From Lachnospiraceae bacterium MD335 (GTDB taxonomy: Bacteria; Bacillota; Clostridia; Lachnospirales; Lachnospiraceae), in the NCBI GenBank assembly GCA_000403335.2, contig KE159629.1, forward strand, positions 248,001-312,000: 64,000 nucleotides of DNA, written 5' to 3'. Shown in pieces: positions 1 through 9,280 of this stretch; the stretch's first letter is position 1, and each line of letters begins with the position of its first letter. The position numbers and the translations under genes are program-made. The notes under the pieces were generated by a model. It saw only the letters and a list, made by a program, of their open reading frames with translations. It did not search any database and was not told the DNA's origin.

Positions 1-1
1 G

Positions 2-1045
2 TTTTCTTATATTATGAGAATGGTCGGGTGCGCGGACGGTATTTTGGCGCTAGGACTTGATGCGGAATTTGCGCAATATTGTGACGCGCTTCAAAAGAAC
101 AGGACGCAGTTTCAAAATCTTGAGAAAAATTCGCGAATGGTGCTGCGGTTGAATGCGGCGACAAGCAGTGCGGACGGTATTTTGTTTGATTATATAAAAA
201 TGCTGACGCATATTGATTTAATCCAGTTTAACAGAGTGTTAGGACTGATTCAGCGGCACAGTCAGGATATTTATGAAATTGCGGACAAAATCGGTTATTT
301 GGACGCAGTGATTTCCATTGCGTATTTCAGGGCGGCGCTTTCGTATTATTGCGTGCCGGTTCTGACAAACGGGAAAAATGACACGCTTGTCATAAAAGAC
401 GGCTTCCATCCGTGTATTGAAAATCCTGTTGCAAACAGTGTCAGTCAAAGCCGCGGTATGCTTGTCACAGGTTCCAACGCGTCGGGAAAATCCACGTTTT
501 TAAAGACGGTGGCGATAAACGCCATTCTTGCGCAGAGCATTCATACCTGCTGTGCAAGGTCTTACAGCGGAAACTATTACAGGGTTTATTCGTCGATGTC
601 GCTGCGTGACAGCTTAGAGCAGGGCGAAAGCTATTATATGGTTGAGATTAAGGCAATTAAGCGTATCGTGGATGCGGCGTTTTCCGACAGCGTTAACCCG
701 CTTCTGTGTTTTGTGGACGAGGTCCTTCGGGGGACAAATACGGTGGAACGGATTGCCGCGTCGGTTCAGATTTTAAAGAAACTTTCACGCCAAGGCGTAT
801 ATTGTTTTGCGGCAACGCATGATATTGAACTGACACATCTGCTTGACAGGGAATATGATAATTTTCACTTTGAAGAGGAGGTCAAAGACGGAGACGTGCT
901 GTTTTCGTATCGGCTTCTTGGGGGGCGGGCACACACGCGAAACGCGATACGGCTCCTTGAAATTATCGGATTTTCTGAAGATATTATTAAAAAAGCAGAC
1001 GATATGGCAGGCAGTTTTTTAAGAACGGGAGAATGGAGAAGATAG
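2..1045 (+). CDS. MutS-family ATPase, C-terminal part (5' end outside window)
   Basis: The frame is open to the left edge, so the N-terminus is missing. The visible part holds a P-loop ([10 protein letters not shown], about residue 155) and the Walker B block [10 protein letters not shown] (about residue 240), both typical of the MutS ATPase domain V. MutS relatives use ATP to clamp mismatched or branched DNA. Many Clostridia carry short MutS-like proteins without the mismatch-recognition domain, and the fragment cannot show which type this is, so a role in mismatch repair is not assured. rnhA begins 4 bp after its stop, suggesting one transcript. Confidence 0.8.
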   Translation, partial: FSYIMRMVGCADGILALGLDAEFAQYCDALQKNRTQFQNLEKNSRMVLRLNAATSSADGILFDYIKMLTHIDLIQFNRVLGLIQRHSQDIYEIADKIGYLDAVISIAYFRAALSYYCVPVLTNGKNDTLVIKDGFHPCIENPVANSVSQSRGMLVTGSNASGKSTFLKTVAINAILAQSIHTCCARSYSGNYYRVYSSMSLRDSLEQGESYYMVEIKAIKRIVDAAFSDSVNPLLCFVDEVLRGTNTVERIAASVQILKKLSRQGVYCFAATHDIELTHLLDREYDNFHFEEEVKDGDVLFSYRLLGGRAHTRNAIRLLEIIGFSEDIIKKADDMAGSFLRTGEWRR

Positions 1046-1049
1046 ACGA

Positions 1050-1544
1050 ATGTTTGTGAAAATTTTTACTGACGGTGCTGCACGGGGAAATCCGGAAGGT
1101 CCCGGCGGCTACGGAACGGTTTTACAGTATGTTGACTCGAAAAGTCAACTTCACGAGCGGGAGTTTTCGGCAGGCTATAAAAAGACGACAAACAACCGCA
1201 TGGAGCTTATGGCGGTCATTGTAGGGCTTGAGGCGTTGACAAAGCCTTGTGAAGTTGAAATCATATCCGACTCGAAGTATGTGACGGACGCCTTCAACCA
1301 GCACTGGATAGAGGGGTGGCTGAAACGGGGATGGAAAAACAGCGCAAAGCAGGAGGTCAAAAACATCGACCTTTGGCAGCGGCTTTTGCGTGCAAAACAA
1401 GCGCATAAGGTGACGTTTACATGGGTTAAGGGACATGCGGGACATCCTGAAAACGAGCGGTGTGACATGCTTGCGACGGCGGCGGCGGACTGTCCTGACA
1501 AGGACAGCCTGCTTGAGGACGTTGTCGGGGAAATTGTGCTGTGA
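1050..1544 (+). CDS. rnhA: Ribonuclease HI
   Basis: Ribonuclease HI cuts the RNA strand of RNA-DNA hybrids and removes primers and R-loops. The 164 residues contain the family blocks in order: [10 protein letters not shown] with the first catalytic Asp (D8), NNRMELMAV with the catalytic Glu, ISDSKYV with the second Asp, and [12 protein letters not shown] with the last Asp. Length is normal for bacterial RNase HI without a hybrid-binding domain. The ATG at 1050 sits 4 bp after the MutS-like gene, which suggests translational coupling. Confidence 0.93.
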   Translation: MFVKIFTDGAARGNPEGPGGYGTVLQYVDSKSQLHEREFSAGYKKTTNNRMELMAVIVGLEALTKPCEVEIISDSKYVTDAFNQHWIEGWLKRGWKNSAKQEVKNIDLWQRLLRAKQAHKVTFTWVKGHAGHPENERCDMLATAAADCPDKDSLLEDVVGEIVL

Positions 1545-1600
1545 GTTCTGTCATGTAGAATGGCTGGAATAAATAAAAATACTGGTTTATGGAGGAAGGT

Positions 1601-3304
1601 ATGAAAAAGGTATTGTCAGTCTATTTAAGACCTTATTACGGGCGAATGCTGATTGGCTTTATCGTTAAATTTATTGGTACGATTATGGACTTATGTCTGC
1701 CTTGGATACTGGCGTACATGATTGATACGATTATTCCCCAGGGCACAAGAAACCTAATTTATCTGTGGGGGCTGGTGATGCTTGTATGCTCGGTGCTGGC
1801 GCTCACTTTTAACGTGCTGGCAAACCGTATGGCATCCAAGGTGGCAAGAGATACCACGGAAACGATACGCCACGATTTATTTGAAAAAATCATGTGGCTT
1901 TCTAATGCAAAGACAGATGAATTTACAAAACCTTCCTTAATATCAAGGCTGACCACTGACACTTACAATGTGCATCAAATGCTCGGCAGAGTGCAGCGGC
2001 TTGGTGTGCGCGCTCCGATTTTGGTCGTTGGCGGGATTCTTGTGACGCTGACATTGGACCCGGTTTTAACGCTTGTGCTGATGTCGGTTATGCCGCTGAC
2101 CGCGTTTGTGACCTATTATTTTTCGAGGAAAAGCATTCCGATGTATCACGCGCTGCAAAAAGCCGTGGATCAGTTTGTGCGGCTGTTAAGGGAGGATATT
2201 GCGGGGATCCGCGTGATTAAGGCGTTGTCAAAGACCGACTATGAAAAGGAAAAATATGAGACGCTCAACAAAGAAGTTGTCACGTTGGAAAAAAAGGCAG
2301 ACGTTACAATGGCGATTGTCAATCCGGCGACCAACCTGTTTTTAAATCTCGGTATTGTGCTTGTCGTGATTGCGGGCGCGTACAGGGTGCATCAGGGGTA
2401 TTCCGAGGTCGGGAAAATTTTGGCGTTTCTTACATATTTTACGATTATCCTAAATGCCATGATCAATATTTCTAAAATGTTTGTCATTATTTCCAAGGCG
2501 ATTGCCTCTGCAAACCGGATTGTGGAAATTATTGACGTTCCACAGGAGGTGGAGCAGACGCTCTGTGAAAAGCTTGCAAAGGACGGGGCGTATATCTGCT
2601 TTGACCATGTGACGTTTTCCTATCATGCCGGGGAGCCAAGTCTGTCGGACATCAGTTTCTCGCTGCAAAAGGGGGAAACGCTTGGCATTATCGGTGCCAC
2701 AGGTGCGGGCAAAAGTACGATTGCCGCGCTTTTGATGCGTTTTTATGATGTCAATGAGGGAACGATTTCTATCGGAGGGGAAAATATCCGCACCATATCG
2801 ACGGGCAGGCTGCGGGAATTGTTTGGCGTGGTATTCCAAAACGACACCATTTTTGAAGATACGATTGCGGAGAATGTCCGTATGGGGCGGACACTGTCGG
2901 ACGATGACATCAGGAAAGCGGTTATGCACGCGAAAGCGAAAGAGTTTGTTGAGGCGGCAGGGCGCGGATATGACAATCAGATGAATGTACGCGGGGCAAA
3001 TTTAAGCGGCGGTCAGAAACAGCGTATCTTAATTGCGCGGGCTTTGGCGGCACATCCGGATATTCTGATTTTGGACGATTCTTCGAGCGCGCTGGATTAC
3101 CGGACGGACGCGTCGCTGCGCCATGAGCTGGCGGTGCATTTTGCGGATACGACAAAGCTGATTATTGCGCAGCGGATTAGCTCCATTATGCATGCGGATC
3201 ATATTATGGTGCTGGAGGACGGAAAAATAGCCGGCTATGGGACACATGAGGAGCTTTTGGAGAGCTGCGGCGTCTACCGCGAAATCAGGGATTCACAGAT
3301 GTAA
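1601..3304 (+). CDS. ABC exporter half-transporter, subunit A
   Basis: Half-size ABC exporter: six-helix membrane domain (about residues 15-310) followed by an ATPase domain with Walker A GATGAGKST, signature LSGGQKQR and Walker B ILILDDSSSALD. The chosen ATG follows a strong GGAGG at 1591-1595; an in-frame ATG at 1589 would overlap that ribosome binding site. The second half-transporter starts 14 bp downstream, so the two probably form a heterodimer. In this subunit Walker B ends in Asp-Asp where a catalytic Glu is usual, so this ATP site may be degenerate, a common asymmetry in heterodimeric exporters. Substrate unknown. Confidence 0.9.
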   Translation: MKKVLSVYLRPYYGRMLIGFIVKFIGTIMDLCLPWILAYMIDTIIPQGTRNLIYLWGLVMLVCSVLALTFNVLANRMASKVARDTTETIRHDLFEKIMWLSNAKTDEFTKPSLISRLTTDTYNVHQMLGRVQRLGVRAPILVVGGILVTLTLDPVLTLVLMSVMPLTAFVTYYFSRKSIPMYHALQKAVDQFVRLLREDIAGIRVIKALSKTDYEKEKYETLNKEVVTLEKKADVTMAIVNPATNLFLNLGIVLVVIAGAYRVHQGYSEVGKILAFLTYFTIILNAMINISKMFVIISKAIASANRIVEIIDVPQEVEQTLCEKLAKDGAYICFDHVTFSYHAGEPSLSDISFSLQKGETLGIIGATGAGKSTIAALLMRFYDVNEGTISIGGENIRTISTGRLRELFGVVFQNDTIFEDTIAENVRMGRTLSDDDIRKAVMHAKAKEFVEAAGRGYDNQMNVRGANLSGGQKQRILIARALAAHPDILILDDSSSALDYRTDASLRHELAVHFADTTKLIIAQRISSIMHADHIMVLEDGKIAGYGTHEELLESCGVYREIRDSQM

Positions 3305-3318
3305 AGTGGAGGGATTCA

Positions 3319-5088
3319 ATGGCGGAAAAGCAAAAAAAATATGAAAAACCAAAAAACCGTAAAGGAACCATTCTGCGGCTTGCGCGTTATATGGTGCAGT
3401 ATAAATACCGGGTGCTGTTCGCCCTGGGTCTGACCGTCGCAAGCAACCTGCTCGCCCTTATGGGACCGATGCTTTCCGGCTATGCCATCGACGCGATTGA
3501 GCCGGGCGTTGGCAGGGTTGATTTTGCGCGCGTGTTTTACTATGCGGCGCTGATGGTTATCTTTTATTTGGTTTCGTCCGCGTTATCCTATGTGCTTTCC
3601 GTTCTCATGATTCATATCAGCCGCAAGGTGGTTTACAAAATGCGCGAAGATGTGTTTACGCATTTGATGGAGCTTCCGGTGGGGTATTTTGACACGCATC
3701 AGACGGGGGATATTATCAGCCGCATTTCGTATGACATTGACACGGTTAACACATCGCTTGCAAATGATTTGGTACAAATTCTCACGACGCTGATTACGGT
3801 TGTCGGGGCATTTTCCATGATGATTGCGATTTCTCCGCGGCTTGTGCTGATTTTTGCGTTTACGGTGCCGCTTTCCACGTTTTTGACAAAACTGATCACG
3901 GGAAAAACGCGTCCGCTGTTTCGGCTGCGTTCGCGTAAATTGGGAGAGTTGAACGGTTTTGTGGAGGAGATGATAACGGGGCAGAAGACACTCAAAGCAT
4001 ATCATCAGGAAGAAAATACGATTCGGAAATTTGACGGAAAAAACGAGGAGGCAGTGGAAGCGTACTATCGGGCGGAATACTATGGAAGTGTGGTAGGACC
4101 GACAGTCAATTTCATCAATAATCTTTCGCTTACGCTTGTCAGCGTGTTTGGCGCGCTGCTGTTTTTGGCGGGAAAAATGCGAATTGGCAGTATTTCGTCA
4201 TTTATTTTATACTCAAGAAAGTTCTCAGGACCGATTAACGAGGCGGCAAATATTATGAGCGAGCTGCAGTCCGCGCTTGCGGCGGCGGAACGTGTGTTTA
4301 ATATGATTGATGAGCCTGCGGAAATGGCGGACAGTGAGAACGCGGTGGAGCTTTGTCAGGTCAGGGGAGATGTACGGCTGGAAAACGTGAGCTTTGGATA
4401 TACGAAAGAGCAGCAGATTATCAAAAATCTGAACCTGCGTGCGCCGCATGGAAAACTGATTGCCATTGTGGGACCGACGGGCGCCGGAAAGACGACGCTG
4501 ATTAATCTGTTAATGCGGTTTTATGACGTGCAGGACGGGTATATTTTTGTTGACAATCGCGAAATCCGCGATGTGACGCGCACAAGCCTTCGAAAGGGGT
4601 ATGCGATGGTGTTGCAGGATACGTGGCTTTTTCAAGGGACCGTTTTTGAGAATATTGCATACGGGCGGCAGAATGCAACGCTTGAAGACGTTGTGGAGGC
4701 TGCAAAGGCTGCAAAGATCCATTCGTATATTATGCGGCTGCCGCAGGGGTATGATACGGTTTTGACGGACGAAGGGACGAATATTTCCAAAGGGCAGAAG
4801 CAGCTTTTGACGATTGCAAGGGCGATGCTTTTAGATGCTCCGATGCTGATTTTAGATGAGGCGACCTCCAACGTGGATACGCGCACGGAGCGGCAGATTC
4901 AGCAGGCGATGCGAAAACTGATGGAGCATAAGACGTGCTTTGTGATTGCGCACAGGCTCTCGACCATTCAGAATGCTGACGAAATTTTGGTGGTCAATCA
5001 CGGGGAGATTGTGGAGCAGGGCACACACGGGGCGCTGATGGAGCGGCAGGGATTTTATTATCAGCTTTATCAAGCGCAGTTTGAATAG
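3319..5088 (+). CDS. ABC exporter half-transporter, subunit B
   Basis: 589 residues: membrane domain (about 25-320), then an ATPase with Walker A GPTGAGKTT, Walker B MLILDEATSNVD with the catalytic Glu, and a signature reading ISKGQKQ instead of LSGGQ. Paired with the upstream subunit, which has a normal signature but lacks the catalytic Glu, this gives complementary defects: one canonical and one degenerate ATP site in the heterodimer, as in TM287/288-like exporters. The stop of subunit A is 14 bp upstream. Substrate cannot be told; multidrug or peptide export are both possible. Confidence 0.9.
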   Translation: MAEKQKKYEKPKNRKGTILRLARYMVQYKYRVLFALGLTVASNLLALMGPMLSGYAIDAIEPGVGRVDFARVFYYAALMVIFYLVSSALSYVLSVLMIHISRKVVYKMREDVFTHLMELPVGYFDTHQTGDIISRISYDIDTVNTSLANDLVQILTTLITVVGAFSMMIAISPRLVLIFAFTVPLSTFLTKLITGKTRPLFRLRSRKLGELNGFVEEMITGQKTLKAYHQEENTIRKFDGKNEEAVEAYYRAEYYGSVVGPTVNFINNLSLTLVSVFGALLFLAGKMRIGSISSFILYSRKFSGPINEAANIMSELQSALAAAERVFNMIDEPAEMADSENAVELCQVRGDVRLENVSFGYTKEQQIIKNLNLRAPHGKLIAIVGPTGAGKTTLINLLMRFYDVQDGYIFVDNREIRDVTRTSLRKGYAMVLQDTWLFQGTVFENIAYGRQNATLEDVVEAAKAAKIHSYIMRLPQGYDTVLTDEGTNISKGQKQLLTIARAMLLDAPMLILDEATSNVDTRTERQIQQAMRKLMEHKTCFVIAHRLSTIQNADEILVVNHGEIVEQGTHGALMERQGFYYQLYQAQFE

Positions 5089-5172
5089 ATTAACTGCTTG
5101 ACGATAACCTATAGACAGTGGTATTATAAATATAGCTTACTGGAAAAGAAGCAGATTGAGAGGTAATGTTTC

Positions 5173-5316
5173 ATGGCAAATTTAATAGAATTTATTCGGA
5201 TGACCTTATCGTATTTATTAACCTTTGCAGTTATTGTTGCCGTAGCGGGCATTGGCGGATTTATCGGTGTGAAATGCTGGAAGCCAAAGGAGAAATCAGA
5301 GCAGGTCAAGGAATAA
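5173..5316 (+). CDS. Small single-span membrane protein, 47 aa
   Basis: ATG at 5173 follows a GAGAGG ribosome binding site. The product has one hydrophobic helix (about residues 11-33, ending GGFIGVKCW) and a short charged tail. A perfect 11-bp terminator stem begins 18 bp after the stop, so the gene closes a transcript, either alone or as the last gene after the ABC exporter. I do not recognise a family. The ribosome binding site, membrane helix and terminator together argue for a real gene. Confidence 0.6.
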   Translation: MANLIEFIRMTLSYLLTFAVIVAVAGIGGFIGVKCWKPKEKSEQVKE

Positions 5317-5333
5317 TAACAAGTGTACGGATG

Positions 5334-5367
5334 AAAATGTACCGATGCAGTTCGGTACATTTTTTTG
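5334..5367 (+). terminator. Rho-independent terminator
   Basis: Perfect 11-bp stem (AAAATGTACCG against CGGTACATTTT) with an 8-nt loop, running into a T tract. It ends the ABC exporter/small membrane protein transcript. Confidence 0.9.
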
Positions 5368-5526
5368 TCTTCCAAAGAGCGTTTGACGTACAAGTGTTCT
5401 TTGTTTTGCGGACCATCTAAGGAGTTTGTTATGTAAAACCAAAATCAGTCAAGAGGAAATATGATATTTCATAAATATTGTAGTTTTTTTATAAATTATT
5501 TTCGGTTTTATTGTGAATCTGTTTAA

Positions 5527-5555
5527 TTGACATAGTATGGTAATTATTCTATACT
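5527..5555 (+). promoter_or_regulatory. Sigma-A promoter of nrdD
   Basis: Perfect -35 TTGACA (5527-5532), 17-bp spacer, -10 TATACT (5550-5555). The predicted start near 5562 gives a leader of about 120 nt before nrdD. The rest of 5368-5526 is AT-rich, with no gene that I can support. Confidence 0.85.
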
Positions 5556-5564
5556 TATAAACAG

Positions 5565-5623
5565 GCACTATATATTGTATAGGGATAAGATTACATATCC
5601 TATAAAAACACAATTTGTAGTAT
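5565..5623 (+). promoter_or_regulatory. Pair of NrdR boxes upstream of nrdD
   Basis: Two 16-bp sites resemble the NrdR consensus ACACTATATATAGTGT: GCACTATATATTGTAT (5565-5580), a strong match, and ACACAATTTGTAGTAT (5608-5623), weaker. They are 43 bp apart start to start, about four helical turns. NrdR is the ATP/dATP-sensing repressor of ribonucleotide reductase genes. Both boxes lie just downstream of the predicted transcription start. Confidence 0.7.
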
Positions 5624-5684
5624 TTTATGCAAACGTCAGAATATTCTGAAAATATGGTGCAAAACATGCGACGGAGGAATGAGA

Positions 5685-7850
5685 ATGAGCGAAGAGACAG
5701 ATTATGGTGCGCTTTACAAGCCCAAAAACACAGTTTATGTTATTAAAAAAGACGGAAGCAGGGAAGCGTTTAACGTGCAGAAGGTGATAACGGCTGTCGG
5801 AAAATCGGCTTACCGCGCACTTGCAAAATTTACGGACGATGACAAGCGCCATATATGCAGCTATGTGATTAACAAGGTGGACGAGATGGAGACGGATGAA
5901 GTTCCGATTCCCGTGATGCACAATATTGTAGAAAGCGCCCTGGAGGAGGTAAAGCCGGTCGTAGCCAAGAGTTACCGCGATTATCGGAATTATAAGCAGG
6001 ACTTTGTGCGCATGATGGATGACGTGTACAAAAAGAGCCAGTCAATCATGTATGTAGGCGACAAAGAGAATGCCAATACGGATTCTGCGCTTGTTTCCAC
6101 AAAGCGGAGCCTGATTTTCAATCAGTTTAATAAAGAGCTGTATCAGAAATTTTTTATGACCACCGAGGAGATACAGGCATGCAGGGACGGCTATATTTAT
6201 GTGCATGATATGTCGGCGCGCCGTGATACGATGAACTGCTGTCTTTTTGACGTGCAGAACGTTCTTTCGGGCGGATTTGAGATGGGCAATATTTGGTATA
6301 ATGAGCCGAAATCGCTTGATGTTGCGTTTGATGTTATCGGCGATATTGTTCTGAGTGCGGCAAGCCAGCAGTACGGCGGATTTACCGTCCCCGAGGTTGA
6401 TAAGATTCTTGCGCCCTATGCTGAGAAAACGTATCAGGCGGCGCTTGAAAAATACAGTTCTCTTGGTATTGAGGAGAAAAAAGCACAGGAAGTGGCGTTG
6501 GCTGACGTGGAACGCGAGTTTGACCAGGGATTTCAAGGATGGGAGTATAAGTTTAACACGGTGGCAAGCAGCCGAGGGGATTACCCGTTTATTACGGTGA
6601 CAGCCGGTATCGGAAAAGAACGTTTTGCGAAAATGGCAACGATTCACATGTTGAATGTAAGAAGGAAAGGACAAGGAAAGAAAGACTGTAAAAAACCGGT
6701 TCTCTTTCCAAAGATTGTCTTTTTATATGATGAAAATTTACACGGGCCGGGCAAGGAGCTTGAGGATGTGTTTGAGGCGGGCATTAAGTGTTCGGCTAAA
6801 ACCATGTATCCCGACTGGCTGAGCCTTACGGGGAAGGGATACATTGCAAGTATGTATAAGCAGTACAAAAAGGCAATATCCCCTATGGGCTGCCGTGCGT
6901 TTCTTTCTCCGTGGTATGAACGGGGCGGAATGCATCCGGCGGACGAGAAAGACTGTCCGGTGTTTGTCGGACGGTTTAATGTCGGCGCCGTGTCGCTGCA
7001 TCTGCCGATGATATTGGCGAAGGCAAGGCAGGAAAGCAGGGATTTTTATGAGGTACTGGACTATTATCTGAATTTAATCCGGCAGCTTCATATCAGAACG
7101 TATGCGTATCTTGGAAACATGCGTGCGTCAACCAATCCGCTTGCGTACTGCGAGGGCGGTTTTTTAGGCGGAAAATTGAAGCTTTCGGACAAGATTAAGC
7201 CGCTGTTAAAGTCGGCTACGGCTTCGTTTGGCATTACGGCGTTTAATGAGCTTCAGATGCTTTATAACGGAAAGTCGCTTGTGGAGGACGGTTCGTTTGC
7301 GCTGGAGGTTTTGGAGTACATTAATAAAGAAGTAAACCGCTTTAAGGAGGAGGACGGAAATCTTTATGCGATTTACGGTACGCCTGCCGAAAATCTCTGC
7401 GGACTTCAGGTGAAACAGTTTCGTGCGAAGTACGGTATCGTTGAGGGCGTTTCTGACAGAGAATATGTCAGCAACAGCTTTCACTGCCATGTGACGGAAG
7501 ATATTACGCCGATTCAAAAGCAAAATTTGGAGTACCGTTTTTGGGAGCTTTCAAACGGCGGAAAGATACAGTATGTAAAATATCCGATTGATTATAATAT
7601 TCCAGCAATCAAAACGCTGGTGCGGCGTGCGATGGAAATGGGCTTTTATGAAGGTGTCAATTTGTCGCTCGCATACTGCGATGACTGCGGGCATCAGGAG
7701 CTTGAAATGGACGTGTGTCCGAAGTGCGGAAGCAAAAATCTGACGAAGATTGACCGCATGAACGGATACCTGTCTTACTCGCGCGTGCATGGCGATACGC
7801 GGCTTAATGATGCTAAGATGGCGGAAATTGCAGAACGCAAAAGTATGTAA
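5685..7850 (+). CDS. nrdD: Anaerobic (class III) ribonucleoside-triphosphate reductase
   Basis: Oxygen-sensitive glycyl-radical enzyme that reduces ribonucleoside triphosphates to deoxynucleotides. The N-terminus carries an ATP-cone (VIKKDGSREAFNVQKVI), the allosteric dATP sensor. Near the C-terminus are four zinc-binding cysteines (CDDCGH and CPKCGS) and the glycyl-radical block DRMNGYLSYSR. Start: GGAGG at 5673-5677 is 7 bp before the ATG at 5685; an ATG at 5679 is too close to it. The activase gene nrdG follows after a 292-bp structured spacer, and NrdR boxes stand upstream. Confidence 0.96.
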   Translation: MSEETDYGALYKPKNTVYVIKKDGSREAFNVQKVITAVGKSAYRALAKFTDDDKRHICSYVINKVDEMETDEVPIPVMHNIVESALEEVKPVVAKSYRDYRNYKQDFVRMMDDVYKKSQSIMYVGDKENANTDSALVSTKRSLIFNQFNKELYQKFFMTTEEIQACRDGYIYVHDMSARRDTMNCCLFDVQNVLSGGFEMGNIWYNEPKSLDVAFDVIGDIVLSAASQQYGGFTVPEVDKILAPYAEKTYQAALEKYSSLGIEEKKAQEVALADVEREFDQGFQGWEYKFNTVASSRGDYPFITVTAGIGKERFAKMATIHMLNVRRKGQGKKDCKKPVLFPKIVFLYDENLHGPGKELEDVFEAGIKCSAKTMYPDWLSLTGKGYIASMYKQYKKAISPMGCRAFLSPWYERGGMHPADEKDCPVFVGRFNVGAVSLHLPMILAKARQESRDFYEVLDYYLNLIRQLHIRTYAYLGNMRASTNPLAYCEGGFLGGKLKLSDKIKPLLKSATASFGITAFNELQMLYNGKSLVEDGSFALEVLEYINKEVNRFKEEDGNLYAIYGTPAENLCGLQVKQFRAKYGIVEGVSDREYVSNSFHCHVTEDITPIQKQNLEYRFWELSNGGKIQYVKYPIDYNIPAIKTLVRRAMEMGFYEGVNLSLAYCDDCGHQELEMDVCPKCGSKNLTKIDRMNGYLSYSRVHGDTRLNDAKMAEIAERKSM

Positions 7851-8057
7851 AACACTAAGAGATTCAGCATATAAAAGACATATGCTAAGGATTTCGTTAC
7901 TATTCACGGCTTGGGAGCCGCTCATAGCAACGATTCGGGGCGATATGCAAATTTTGCTTCGCAAAAATCGCCCCTCACATATGAATCATGTTCTCACGGA
8001 ACGCGCAGTAAATGCGCATTCCTGACCCGTGAAAAGTAACAGAATTTCTAAGTGTTT
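7851..8057 (+). repeat. Folded palindromic element between nrdD and nrdG
   Basis: No gene fits here. An outer pair of arms (aaacactaag at the nrdD stop; CTAAGTGTTT at 8048-8057) and an inner pair (ATTTCGTTACTATTCAC at 7891-7907; GTGAAAAGTAACAGAAT at 8029-8045; 14 of 17 paired) enclose hairpins: AGCATAT/ATATGCT, CGGCT/AGCCG (7907-7920), GGGGCGAT/ATCGCCCC (7937-7974) and GGAACGCGC/GCGCATTCC (7998-8022). The design, long terminal inverted arms around several hairpins, suggests a MITE-like intergenic repeat or a structured RNA element. The rest of the spacer to 8142 holds only the nrdG ribosome binding region. Confidence 0.6.
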
Positions 8058-8142
8058 GGAAGAACGCGGGAGAGGCGTTCTTCTGATTGGCGGGATGTTA
8101 TTGATATTATATTAAAATTAAAAACGATTAGAGGTTAGCGGA

Positions 8143-8724
8143 ATGAGGTATCACAATATTACCAAGGACGATATGTTAAACGGCGACGGATTGCGGGTTG
8201 TTTTATGGGTGGCAGGCTGCGAGCATTGCTGCAAAGGGTGTCAAAATCCTGTGACGTGGGATCCGAACGGTGGTTTGGAGTTTGATGAAAGCGCAAAAAA
8301 TGAGATTTTTGAACAGCTTAACCAGTCTTATATAGCAGGGATTACTTTTTCGGGCGGCGATCCGCTTCACTGTGCGAACCGCGGCGGCGTCAAGCAGCTT
8401 GCAATGGAAATTCGGGAAAAATATCCTGATAAGACGATTTGGCTTTACACGGGCGATGTGTGGGAAGATGTGATGAATTACGGACTGATGAGGTATGTGG
8501 ACGTGCTTGTGGACGGTGAGTTTGAGCAGGAAAAGAGGGATACGACACTGATGTGGAAGGGCAGCAGCAACCAGCGCGTTATCGATGTGCAGGCGACGCT
8601 GCAGGCAGATGATAAATCGGTGCCGGTGCTTTATTGTGAAAATTATGACGATATTCCGATGGGGCGTGAGACAAATATCATTCCGTTTAGCGCGGGCGGA
8701 AGCTGTTCAATTCGGAAAGCATAA
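8143..8724 (+). CDS. nrdG: Anaerobic ribonucleotide reductase activating protein
   Basis: Radical-SAM activase that installs the glycyl radical on NrdD. The CX3CX2C cluster motif appears as CEHCCKGC near residue 26, followed by FSGGDPL, the SAM-binding GGE-like block. 193 residues, slightly longer than the E. coli protein. The stop overlaps the ATG of the dUTPase gene (TAATG), so nrdD, nrdG and dut probably form one dNTP-supply transcript. Confidence 0.94.
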   Translation: MRYHNITKDDMLNGDGLRVVLWVAGCEHCCKGCQNPVTWDPNGGLEFDESAKNEIFEQLNQSYIAGITFSGGDPLHCANRGGVKQLAMEIREKYPDKTIWLYTGDVWEDVMNYGLMRYVDVLVDGEFEQEKRDTTLMWKGSSNQRVIDVQATLQADDKSVPVLYCENYDDIPMGRETNIIPFSAGGSCSIRKA

Positions 8725-9206
8725 TGTCATTGGAGAGAAAAAAGAGGTACAGGGTGAAAATTAAGATAAAGTATTTTACGGATAAGGTACAAAAGCTTGA
8801 AAAAATTGCAAAAGGGAACTGGATTGATTTGCGGGCAGCAGAAAACATCGTGATGAAAAAGGGCGAGTTTAAACTGATACCTTTGGGAATTGCAGTGGAG
8901 CTGCCAAGGGGTTATGAGGCGCATGTCGTGCCAAGGAGTTCTACTTTTAAAAATTTCGGATTGATACAGGTAAACCATCAGGGTGTGATTGACGGACCAA
9001 ACAGGGAAACGGGAGAGGGCGGATACTGTGGAAATGATGACGCATGGTTTGTCCCGATGTATGCAATGCGCGACACGGAGATTCATTTAAATGACCGCAT
9101 CTGTCAGTTTCGGATTATGGAGCAGCAGCCGGATATAGAATTTGAGGAGGTCAGTGAGCTGACCGGACCAAACCGCGGAGGATTTGGGTCTACGGGGAAA
9201 AATTAA
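8724..9206 (+). CDS. dut: dUTP diphosphatase (trimeric dUTPase)
   Basis: Hydrolyses dUTP to dUMP, keeping uracil out of DNA and feeding dTMP synthesis. The dUTPase motifs are visible: [21 protein letters not shown] with the catalytic Asp, YCGNDD, and the C-terminal P-loop-like [11 protein letters not shown]. The ATG at 8724 overlaps the nrdG stop by one base. A GTG at 8754 (VKIKIKYF) would give the more typical N-terminus, so the start is uncertain by ten residues. A perfect hairpin follows the stop. Confidence 0.9.
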   Translation: MSLERKKRYRVKIKIKYFTDKVQKLEKIAKGNWIDLRAAENIVMKKGEFKLIPLGIAVELPRGYEAHVVPRSSTFKNFGLIQVNHQGVIDGPNRETGEGGYCGNDDAWFVPMYAMRDTEIHLNDRICQFRIMEQQPDIEFEEVSELTGPNRGGFGSTGKN

Positions 9207-9218
9207 AATGATGATTGG

Positions 9219-9253
9219 AGAGAATGCACTGTAGTTAATACAGTGCATTCTCT
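9219..9253. terminator. Hairpin between convergent dut and gerA
   Basis: Perfect 15-bp stem (AGAGAATGCACTGTA / TACAGTGCATTCTCT) with a 5-nt loop. The T tract is poor, but the position between convergent genes fits a bidirectional terminator. Confidence 0.7.
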
Positions 9254-9280
9254 TAATATGCCGCCTTTAGGCGTTGCTGT

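Noticed and set aside
1122-1501. Two minus-strand frames over rnhA
   Set aside because: rnhA has complete catalytic motifs; the opposite frames have no start signals.
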